NCBI GenBank assembly: GCA_947034895.1
Contig: OX344763.1
Span: forward strand, 68,715,093 to 68,779,092
DNA: 64,000 nucleotides
Reading direction: 5' to 3'
From: Rhytidiadelphus loreus
Lineage: Eukaryota > Streptophyta > Bryopsida > Hypnales > Hylocomiaceae
The translations under genes and the position numbers were made by a program. Numbering within the stretch: the stretch's first letter is position 1; every line of letters starts with the position of its first letter. Positions 49,201 to 61,219 of the stretch are shown here, one piece after another. Below the pieces are notes generated by a model. It was not told the DNA's origin. It worked only from the letters and a program-made list of their open reading frames with translations, and ran no database searches.

Positions 49201-52200
49201 CGATTTTGAACCATGCCTACTACTTTAATATGCCAGAATATATAAGTCATTGAATTCCTATCAAGAAGAATGGGAAACATGTGGTGCAAGTTGCAAATAT
49301 TCATAAACTCAAGAATTCAAAGAAATACGCAATTGCTCAACACATTGAATGAACTTGTACGTGGAATGGAAATATGGAATTTAAACAATGCCTACTAATT
49401 TAGTATGCAAAAATATAGAAAGTCATTAAATCCCTATCAAGAAGAATTTGAAACATCTGGTCCAAGTTGCAAATGTTCATAAACTCAAGAATTCAAAGAA
49501 ATACGCAATTGCTCAGGACATTGAATGAACTTGTACATGGATTCGAACCATGGATTTTGAACCATGCCTACTACTTTAATATGCAAAATTATATAAAGTC
49601 ATTAAATCCCGATCATGAAGAATGGGAAACATGTGGTGCAAGTTGCAAATAATCATAAACTCAAGAATTCAAAGAAATACGCAATTGCTCATCACATTGA
49701 ATGAACTTGTACGTGGAATGGATTATGGAATTTCAACTACACCTAGTATTTTCATTCGCAAAAGTATATAAAGTCATTAAATCCCTATCAAGAAGAATGG
49801 GAAACATGTGGTGCAAGTTGCAAATATTCATAAATTCAAGAATTCAAAGAAATACGCAATTGCTCAACACATTGAATGAACTTGTACGTGGAATGGAAAT
49901 ATGGAATTTAAAGAATGCCTACTACTTTAGTATGCAAAAATATAGAAAGTCATTAAATCCCTATCAAGAAGAATGGGAAACATGTGGTGCAAGTTGCAAA
50001 TATTCATAAACTCAAGAATTCAAAGAAATACGCAATTGCTCATCACATTGAATGAACTTGTACGTGGAATGGAAATATGGAATTTGAACCATGCCTACTA
50101 CTTTAATATGCAAAAATATATATGGTTATTAAATACCTATCAAGAAGAATGGGAAACATGTGGTGCAAGTTGCAAATATTCATAAACTCAAGAATTCAAA
50201 GAAATACGCAATTGCTCATCACATTGAATGAACTCGTACGTGGAATGGATTATGGAATTTCAACTACACCTAGTACTTTCATTTGCAAAAGTATATAAAG
50301 TCATTGAATTCCTATCAAGAAGAATGGGAAACATTTGGTGCAAGTTGCAAATATTAATAAACTCAGGAATTCAAAGAAATACGCAATTGCTCATCACATT
50401 GAATGAACTTGAACGTGGAATGGAAATATGGAATTTGAACCATGCCTACTACTTTAATATGCAAAAATACCTAAAGTCATTAAACACCTATCAAGAAGAA
50501 TGTGAAACATGTGGTGCAAGTTGCAAATATTCATAAACTCAAGAATTCAAAGAAATTCGCAATTGCTCAACACATTGAATGAACTTGAACGTGGAATGGA
50601 ATCCTCGATTTTGAACCATGCCTACTACTTTAATATGCCAGAATATATAAGTCATTGAATTCCTATCAAGAAGAATGGGAAACATGTGGTGCAAGTTGCA
50701 AATATTCATAAACTCAAGAATTCAAAGAAATACGCAATTGCTCAACACATTGAATGAACTTGTACGTGGAATGGAAATATGGAATTTAAAGAATGCCTAC
50801 TACTTTAGTATGCAAAAATATAGAAAGTCATTAAATCCCTATCAAGAAGAATTTGAAACATCTGGTGCAAGTTGCAAATGTTCATAAATTCAAGAATTCA
50901 AAGAAATACGCAATTGCTCAGGACATGGAATGAACTTGTACATGGAATCGAACCATGGATTTTGAACCATGCCTACTACTTTAATATGCAAAATTATATA
51001 AAGTCATTAAATCCCGATCATGAAGAATGGGAAACATGTGGTGCAAGTTGCAAATAATCATAAACTCAAGAATTCAAAGAAATACGCAATTGCTGAACAC
51101 AATGAATGAACTTGTACGTGGAATGGAAATATGGAATTTGAACCATGCTTACTACTTTAATATGCAAAAATATATAAAGTCATTAAATACCTATCAAGAA
51201 GAATGGGAAACATCTGGTGCAAGTTGCAAATAATCATAAACTCAAGAATTCAAAGAAATTCGCAATTGCTCATCACATTGAATGAACTTGTACGTGGAAT
51301 GGAAATATGGAATTTAAACAATGCCTACTACTTTAGTATGCAAAAATATAGAAAGTCATTAAATCCCTATCAAGAAGAATTTGAAACATCTGGTGCAAGT
51401 TGCAAATGTTCATAAACTCAAGAATTCAAAGAAATACGCAATTGCTCAGGACATTGATTGAACTTGTACATGGAATCGAACCATGGATTTTGAACCATGC
51501 CTACTACTTTAATATGCAAAATTATATAAAGTCATTAAATCCCGATCATGAAGAATGGGAAACATGTGGTGCAAGTTGCAAATAATCATAAACTCAAGAA
51601 TTCAAAGAAATACGCAATTGCTCATCACATTGAATGAATTTGTACGTGGAATGGATTATGGAATTTCAACTACACCTAGTATTTTCATTCGCAAAAGTAT
51701 ATAAAGTCATTAAATCCCTATCAAGAAGAATGGGAAACATGTGGTGCAAGTTGCAAATATTCATAAACTCAAGAATTCAAAGAAATTCGCAATTGCTCAT
51801 CACATTGAATGAACTTGAACGTGGAATGGAAATATGGAATTTGAACCATGCCTACTACTTTAATATGCAAAAATACATAAAGTCATTAAACACCTATCAA
51901 GAAGAATGGGAAACATGTGGTGCAAGTTGCAAATATTCATAAACTCAAGAATTCAAAGAAATTCGCAATTGCTCAACACATTGAATGAACTTGAACGTGG
52001 AATGGAATCCTCGATTTTGAACCATGCCTACTACTTTAATATGCCAGAATATATAAGTCATTGAATTCCTATCAAGAAGAATGGGAAACATGTGGTGCAA
52101 GTTGCAAATATTCATATACTCAAGAATTCAAAGAAATACGCAATTGCTCATGACATTGAATGAACTTGTACGTGGAATGGAAATATGGAATTTGAACCAT

Positions 52201-52783
52201 GCCTACTACTTTAATATGCAAAAATATATATGGTTATTAAATACCTATCAAGAAGAATGGGAAACATGTGGTGCAAGTTGCAAATATTCATAAACTCAAG
52301 AATTCAAAGAAATACGCCATTGCTCAACACATTGAATGAACTTGAACGTGGAATGGAATCCTCGATTTTGAACCATGCCTACTACTTTAATATGCCAGAA
52401 TATATAAGTCATTGAATTCCTATCAAGAAGAATGGGAAACATGTGGTGCAAGTTGCAAATATTCATAAACTCAGGAATTCAAAGAAATACTCAATTGCTC
52501 ATCACATTGAATGAACTTGTACGTTGAATGGAAATATGGAATTTAAACAATGCCTACTACTTTAGTATGCAAAAATATAGAAAGTCATTAAATCCCTATC
52601 AAGAAGAATGGGAAACATGTGGTGCAAGTTGCAAATATTCATAAACTCAAGAATTCAAAGAAATACGCAATTGCTCATCACATTGAATGAACTTGTACGT
52701 GGAATGGAAATATGGAATTTGAACCATGCCTACTACTTTAATATGCAAAAATATATATGGTTATTAAATACCTATCAAGAAGA
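46283..52783 (+). repeat. Right-half block, first copy, with 1405-bp 8-monomer HOR
   Basis: Unit starts and classes: 46283 S, 46459 N, 46635 W, 46811 T/S, 46987 N, 47163 D, 47338 E/S, 47514 S, 47690 S, 47866 D, 48041 E, 48217 P, 48392 S, 48568 W, 48744 D, 48919 E, 49095 P, 49270 S, 49446 N, 49622 D, 49797 S, 49973 W, 50149 D, 50324 E, 50500 P, 50675 S, 50851 N, 51027 T, 51203 S, 51379 N, 51555 D, 51730 E, 51906 P, 52081 Wy, 52257 P, 52432 S, 52608 W. S-W-D-E-P-S-N-D starting at 48392 restarts 1405 bp later at 49797. 46635-47337 matches 38375-39077 at offset 8260. Confidence 0.88.
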
Positions 52784-55700
52784 ATGGGAAACATGTGGTG
52801 CAAGTTGCAAATATTCATAAACTCAAGAATTCAAAGAAATACGCAATTGCTGAACACAATGAATGAACTTGTACGTGGAATGGAAATATGGAATTTGAAC
52901 CATGCTTACTACTTTAATATGCAAAAATATATAAAGTCATTAAATACCTATCAAGAAGAATGGGAAACATCTGGTGCAAGTTGCAAATAATCATAAACTC
53001 AAGAATTCAAAGAAATTCGCAATTGCTCATCACATTGAATGAACTTGTACATGGAATGGAAATATGGAATTTAAACAATGCCTACTACTTTAGTATGCAA
53101 AAATATAGAAAGTCATTAAATCCCTATCAAGAAGAATTTGAAACATCTGGTGCAAGTTGCAAATGTTCATAAACTCAAGAATTCAAAGAAATACGCAATT
53201 GCTCAGGACATTGATTGAACTTGTACATGGAATCGAACCATGGATTTTGAACCATGCCTACTACTTTAATATGCAAAATTATATAAAGTCATTAAATCCC
53301 GATCATGAAGAATGGGAAACATGTGGTGCAAGTTGCAAATAATCATAAACTCAAGAATTCAAAGAAATACGCAATTGCTCATCACATTGAATGAATTTGT
53401 ACGTGGAATGGATTATGGAATTTCAACTACACCTAGTATTTTCATTCGCAAAAGTATATAAAGTCATTAAATCCCTATCAAGAAGAATGGGAAACATATG
53501 GTGCAAGTTGCAAATATTCATAAACTCAAGAATTCAAAGAAATACGCAATTGCTCATCACATTGAATGAACTTGAACGTGGAATGGAAATATGGAATTTA
53601 AACAATGCCTACTACTTTAGTATGCAAAAATATAGAAAGTCATTAAATCCCTATCAAGAAGAATTTGAAACATCTGGTGCAAGTTGCAAATATTCATAAA
53701 CTCAAGAATTCAAAGAAATTCGCAATTGCTCATCACATTGAATGAACTTGTACGTGGAATGGAAATATGGAATTTAAACAATGCCTACTACTTTAGTATG
53801 CAAAAATATAGAAAGTCATTAAATCCCTATCAAGAAGAATGGGAAACATGTGGTGCAAGTTGCAAATATTCATAAACTCAAGAATTCAAAGAAATTCGCA
53901 ATTGCTCATCACATTGAATGAACTTGTACGTGGAATGGAAATATGGAATTTAAACAATGCCTACTACTTTAGTATGCAAAAATATAGAAAGTCATTAAAT
54001 CCCTATCAAGAAGAATGGGAAACATGTGGTGCAAGTTGCAAATATTCATAAACTCAAGAATTCAAAGAAATACGCAATTGCTCATCACATTGAATAAACT
54101 CGTACGTGGAATGGATTATGGAATTTCAACTACACCTAGTACTTTCATTTGCAAAAGTATATAAAGTCATTGAATTCCTATCAAGAAGAATGGGAAACAT
54201 TTGGTGCAAGTTGCAAATATTAATAAACTCAGGAATTCAAAGAAATACGCAATTGCTCATCACATTGAATGAACTTGAACGTGGAATGGAAATATGGAAT
54301 TTGAACCATGCCTACTACTTTAATATGCAAAAATACCTAAAGTCATTAAACACCTATCAAGAAGAATGTGAAACATGTGGTGCAAGTTGCAAATATTCAT
54401 AAACTCAAGAATTCAAAGAAATTCGCAATTGCTCAACACATTGAATGAACTTGAACGTGGAATGGAATCCTCGATTTTGAACCATGCCTACTACTTTAAT
54501 ATGCCAGAATATATAAGTCATTGAATTCCTATCAAGAAGAATGGGAAACATGTGGTGCAAGTTGCAAATATTCATAAACTCAAGAATTCAAAGAAATACG
54601 CAATTGCTCAACACATTGAATGAACTTGTACGTGGAATGGAAATATGGAATTTAAAGAATGCCTACTACTTTAGTATGCAAAAATATAGAAAGTCATTAA
54701 ATCCCTATCAAGAAGAATGGGAAACATGTGGTGCAAGTTGCAAATATTCATAAACTCAAGAATTCAAAGAAATACGCAATTGCTCATCACATTGAATGAA
54801 CTTGTACGTGGAATGGAAATATGGAATTTGAACCATGCCTACTACTTTAATATGCAAAAATATATATGGTTATTAAATACCTATCAAGAAGAATGGGAAA
54901 CATGTGGTGCAAGTTGCAAATATTCATAAACTCAAGAATTCAAAGAAATACGCAATTGCTCATCACATTGAATGAACTCGTACGTGGAATGGATTATGGA
55001 ATTTCAACTACACCTAGTACTTTCATTTGCAAAAGTATATAAAGTCATTGAATTCCTATCAAGAAGAATGGGAAACATTTGGTGCAAGTTGCAAATATTA
55101 ATAAACTCAGGAATTCAAAGAAATACGCAATTGCTCATCACATTGAATGAACTTGAACGTGGAATGGAAATATGGAATTTGAACCAGGCCTACTACTTTA
55201 ATATGCAAAAATACCTAAAGTCATTAAACACCTATCAAGAAGAATGTGAAACATGTGGTGCAAGTTGCAAATATTCATAAACTCAAGAATTCAAAGAAAT
55301 TCGCAATTGCTCAACACATTGAATGAACTTGAACGTGGAATGGAATCCTCGATTTTGAACCATGCCTACTACTTTAATATGCCAGAATATATAAGTCATT
55401 GAATTCCTATCAAGAAGAATGGGAAACATGTGGTGCAAGTTGCAAATATTCATAAACTCAAGAATTCAAAGAAATACGCAATTGCTCAACACATTGAATG
55501 AACTTGTACGTGGAATGGAAATATGGAATTTAAACAATGCCTACTACTTTAGTATGCAAAAATATAGAAAGTCATTAAATCCCTATCAAGAAGAATTTGA
55601 AACATCTGGTGCAAGTTGCAAATGTTCATAAACTCAAGAATTCAAAGAAATACGCAATTGCTCAGGACATTGAATGAACTTGTACATGGATTCGAACCAT

Positions 55701-57353
55701 GGATTTTGAACCATGCCTACTACTTTAATATGCAAAATTATATAAAGTCATTAAATCCCGATCATGAAGAATGGGAAACATGTGGTGCAAGTTGCAAATA
55801 ATCATAAACTCAAGAATTCAAAGAAATACGCAATTGCTCATCACATTGAATGAACTTGTACGTGGAATGGATTATGGAATTTCAACTACACCTAGTATTT
55901 TCATTCGCAAAAGTATATAAAGTCATTAAATCCCTATCAAGAAGAATGGGAAACATGTGGTGCAAGTTGCAAATATTCATAAACTCAAGAATTCAAAGAA
56001 ATACGCAATTGCTCAACACATTGAATGAACTTGTACGTGGAATGGAAATATGGAATTTAAAGAATGCCTACTACTTTAGTATGCAAAAATATAGAAAGTC
56101 ATTAAATCCCTATCAAGAAGAATGGGAAACATGTGGTGCAAGTTGCAAATATTCATAAACTCAAGAATTCAAAGAAATACGCAATTGCTCATCACATTGA
56201 ATGAACTTGTACGTGGAATGGAAATATGGAATTTGAACCATGCCTACTACTTTAATATGCAAAAATATATATGGTTATTAAATACCTATCAAGAAGAATG
56301 GGAAACATGTGGTGCAAGTTGCAAATATTCATAAACTCAAGAATTCAAAGAAATACGCAATTGCTGAACACAATGAATGAACTTGTACGTGGAATGGAAG
56401 TATGGAATTTGAACCATGCTTACTACTTTAATATGCAAAAATATATAAAGTCATTAAATACCTATAAAGAAGAATGGGAAGCATCTGGTGCAAGTTGCAA
56501 ATAATCATAAACTCAAGAATTCAAAGAAATTCGCAATTGCTCATCACATTGAATGAACTTGTACGTGGAATGGAAATATGGAATTTGAACCATGCCTACT
56601 ACTTTAATATGCAAAAATATATATGGTTATTAAATACCTATCAAGAAGAATGGGAAACATCTGGTGCAAGTTGCAAATGTTCATAAACTCAAGAATTCAA
56701 AGAAATACGCAATTGCTCAGGACATTGATTGAACTTGTACATGGAATCGAACCATGGATTTTGAACCATGCCTACTACTTTAATATGCAAAATTATATAA
56801 AGTCATTAAATCCCGATCATGAAGAATGGGAAACATGTGGTGCAAGTTGCAAATAATCATAAACTCAAGAATTCAAAGAAATACGCAATTGCTCATCACA
56901 TTGAATGAATTTGTACGTGGAATGGAAATATGGAATTTGAACCATGCTTACTACTTTAATATGCAAAAATATATAAAGTCATTAAATACCTATCAAGAAG
57001 AATGGGAAACATCTGGTGCAAGTTGCAAATAATCATAAACTCAAGAATTCAAAGAAATTCGCAATTGCTCATCACATTGAATGAACTTGTACATGGAATG
57101 GAAATATGGAATTTAAACAATGCCTACTACTTTAGTATGCAAAAATATAGAAAGTCATTAAATCCCTATCAAGAAGAATTTGAAACATCTGGTGCAAGTT
57201 GCAAATGTTCATAAACTCAAGAATTCAAAGAAATACGCAATTGCTCAGGACATTGATTGAACTTGTACATGGAATCGAACCATGGATTTTGAACCATGCC
57301 TACTACTTTAATATGCAAAATTATATAAAGTCATTAAATACCTATCAAGAAGA
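52784..57353 (+). repeat. 4570-bp tandem duplication, first copy (26 monomers)
   Basis: Unit starts and classes: 52784 T, 52960 S, 53136 N, 53312 D, 53487 E/S, 53663 S, 53839 S, 54015 D, 54190 E, 54366 P, 54541 S, 54717 W, 54893 D, 55068 E, 55244 P, 55419 S, 55595 N, 55771 D, 55946 S, 56122 W, 56298 T, 56474 W, 56650 N, 56826 T, 57002 S, 57178 N-head mosaic. Private markers GGGAAACATATGG (53495), TTGAATAAACTCG (54090), GAACCAGGCC (55181) and CCTATAAAGAAG (56461) all recur 4570 bp later. Units 53312 to 56122 also match 47163 to 49973 at offset 6149. Confidence 0.92.
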
Positions 57354-60300
57354 ATGGGAAACATGTGGTGCAAGTTGCAAATATTCATAAACTCAAGAAT
57401 TCAAAGAAATACGCAATTGCTGAACACAATGAATGAACTTGTACGTGGAATGGAAATATGGAATTTGAACCATGCTTACTACTTTAATATGCAAAAATAT
57501 ATAAAGTCATTAAATACCTATCAAGAAGAATGGGAAACATCTGGTGCAAGTTGCAAATAATCATAAACTCAAGAATTCAAAGAAATTCGCAATTGCTCAT
57601 CACATTGAATGAACTTGTACATGGAATGGAAATATGGAATTTAAACAATGCCTACTACTTTAGTATGCAAAAATATAGAAAGTCATTAAATCCCTATCAA
57701 GAAGAATTTGAAACATCTGGTGCAAGTTGCAAATGTTCATAAACTCAAGAATTCAAAGAAATACGCAATTGCTCAGGACATTGATTGAACTTGTACATGG
57801 AATCGAACCATGGATTTTGAACCATGCCTACTACTTTAATATGCAAAATTATATAAAGTCATTAAATCCCGATCATGAAGAATGGGAAACATGTGGTGCA
57901 AGTTGCAAATAATCATAAACTCAAGAATTCAAAGAAATACGCAATTGCTCATCACATTGAATGAATTTGTACGTGGAATGGATTATGGAATTTCAACTAC
58001 ACCTAGTATTTTCATTCGCAAAAGTATATAAAGTCATTAAATCCCTATCAAGAAGAATGGGAAACATATGGTGCAAGTTGCAAATATTCATAAACTCAAG
58101 AATTCAAAGAAATACGCAATTGCTCATCACATTGAATGAACTTGAACGTGGAATGGAAATATGGAATTTAAACAATGCCTACTACTTTAGTATGCAAAAA
58201 TATAGAAAGTCATTAAATCCCTATCAAGAAGAATTTGAAACATCTGGTGCAAGTTGCAAATATTCATAAACTCAAGAATTCAAAGAAATTCGCAATTGCT
58301 CATCACATTGAATGAACTTGTACGTGGAATGGAAATATGGAATTTAAACAATGCCTACTACTTTAGTATGCAAAAATATAGAAAGTCATTAAATCCCTAT
58401 CAAGAAGAATGGGAAACATGTGGTGCAAGTTGCAAATATTCATAAACTCAAGAATTCAAAGAAATTCGCAATTGCTCATCACATTGAATGAACTTGTACG
58501 TGGAATGGAAATATGGAATTTAAACAATGCCTACTACTTTAGTATGCAAAAATATAGAAAGTCATTAAATCCCTATCAAGAAGAATGGGAAACATGTGGT
58601 GCAAGTTGCAAATATTCATAAACTCAAGAATTCAAAGAAATACGCAATTGCTCATCACATTGAATAAACTCGTACGTGGAATGGATTATGGAATTTCAAC
58701 TACACCTAGTACTTTCATTTGCAAAAGTATATAAAGTCATTGAATTCCTATCAAGAAGAATGGGAAACATTTGGTGCAAGTTGCAAATATTAATAAACTC
58801 AGGAATTCAAAGAAATACGCAATTGCTCATCACATTGAATGAACTTGAACGTGGAATGGAAATATGGAATTTGAACCATGCCTACTACTTTAATATGCAA
58901 AAATACCTAAAGTCATTAAACACCTATCAAGAAGAATGTGAAACATGTGGTGCAAGTTGCAAATATTCATAAACTCAAGAATTCAAAGAAATTCGCAATT
59001 GCTCAACACATTGAATGAACTTGAACGTGGAATGGAATCCTCGATTTTGAACCATGCCTACTACTTTAATATGCCAGAATATATAAGTCATTGAATTCCT
59101 ATCAAGAAGAATGGGAAACATGTGGTGCAAGTTGCAAATATTCATAAACTCAAGAATTCAAAGAAATACGCAATTGCTCAACACATTGAATGAACTTGTA
59201 CGTGGAATGGAAATATGGAATTTAAAGAATGCCTACTACTTTAGTATGCAAAAATATAGAAAGTCATTAAATCCCTATCAAGAAGAATGGGAAACATGTG
59301 GTGCAAGTTGCAAATATTCATAAACTCAAGAATTCAAAGAAATACGCAATTGCTCATCACATTGAATGAACTTGTACGTGGAATGGAAATATGGAATTTG
59401 AACCATGCCTACTACTTTAATATGCAAAAATATATATGGTTATTAAATACCTATCAAGAAGAATGGGAAACATGTGGTGCAAGTTGCAAATATTCATAAA
59501 CTCAAGAATTCAAAGAAATACGCAATTGCTCATCACATTGAATGAACTCGTACGTGGAATGGATTATGGAATTTCAACTACACCTAGTACTTTCATTTGC
59601 AAAAGTATATAAAGTCATTGAATTCCTATCAAGAAGAATGGGAAACATTTGGTGCAAGTTGCAAATATTAATAAACTCAGGAATTCAAAGAAATACGCAA
59701 TTGCTCATCACATTGAATGAACTTGAACGTGGAATGGAAATATGGAATTTGAACCAGGCCTACTACTTTAATATGCAAAAATACCTAAAGTCATTAAACA
59801 CCTATCAAGAAGAATGTGAAACATGTGGTGCAAGTTGCAAATATTCATAAACTCAAGAATTCAAAGAAATTCGCAATTGCTCAACACATTGAATGAACTT
59901 GAACGTGGAATGGAATCCTCGATTTTGAACCATGCCTACTACTTTAATATGCCAGAATATATAAGTCATTGAATTCCTATCAAGAAGAATGGGAAACATG
60001 TGGTGCAAGTTGCAAATATTCATAAACTCAAGAATTCAAAGAAATACGCAATTGCTCAACACATTGAATGAACTTGTACGTGGAATGGAAATATGGAATT
60101 TAAACAATGCCTACTACTTTAGTATGCAAAAATATAGAAAGTCATTAAATCCCTATCAAGAAGAATTTGAAACATCTGGTGCAAGTTGCAAATGTTCATA
60201 AACTCAAGAATTCAAAGAAATACGCAATTGCTCAGGACATTGAATGAACTTGTACATGGATTCGAACCATGGATTTTGAACCATGCCTACTACTTTAATA

Positions 60301-61219
60301 TGCAAAATTATATAAAGTCATTAAATCCCGATCATGAAGAATGGGAAACATGTGGTGCAAGTTGCAAATAATCATAAACTCAAGAATTCAAAGAAATACG
60401 CAATTGCTCATCACATTGAATGAACTTGTACGTGGAATGGATTATGGAATTTCAACTACACCTAGTATTTTCATTCGCAAAAGTATATAAAGTCATTAAA
60501 TCCCTATCAAGAAGAATGGGAAACATGTGGTGCAAGTTGCAAATATTCATAAACTCAAGAATTCAAAGAAATACGCAATTGCTCAACACATTGAATGAAC
60601 TTGTACGTGGAATGGAAATATGGAATTTAAAGAATGCCTACTACTTTAGTATGCAAAAATATAGAAAGTCATTAAATCCCTATCAAGAAGAATGGGAAAC
60701 ATGTGGTGCAAGTTGCAAATATTCATAAACTCAAGAATTCAAAGAAATACGCAATTGCTCATCACATTGAATGAACTTGTACGTGGAATGGAAATATGGA
60801 ATTTGAACCATGCCTACTACTTTAATATGCAAAAATATATATGGTTATTAAATACCTATCAAGAAGAATGGGAAACATGTGGTGCAAGTTGCAAATATTC
60901 ATAAACTCAAGAATTCAAAGAAATACGCAATTGCTGAACACAATGAATGAACTTGTACGTGGAATGGAAGTATGGAATTTGAACCATGCTTACTACTTTA
61001 ATATGCAAAAATATATAAAGTCATTAAATACCTATAAAGAAGAATGGGAAGCATCTGGTGCAAGTTGCAAATAATCATAAACTCAAGAATTCAAAGAAAT
61101 TCGCAATTGCTCATCACATTGAATGAACTTGTACGTGGAATGGAAATATGGAATTTGAACCATGCCTACTACTTTAATATGCAAAAATATATATGGTTAT
61201 TAAATACCTATCAAGAAGA
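57354..61219 (+). repeat. 4570-bp tandem duplication, second copy (22 monomers visible)
   Basis: Unit starts and classes: 57354 T, 57530 S, 57706 N, 57882 D, 58057 E/S, 58233 S, 58409 S, 58585 D, 58760 E, 58936 P, 59111 S, 59287 W, 59463 D, 59638 E, 59814 P, 59989 S, 60165 N, 60341 D, 60516 S, 60692 W, 60868 T, 61044 W. The order is identical to 52784-56649. Agreement ends in unit 61044, whose last bases (ACATGTGG) differ from those of 56474 (ACATCTGG). Confidence 0.92.
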
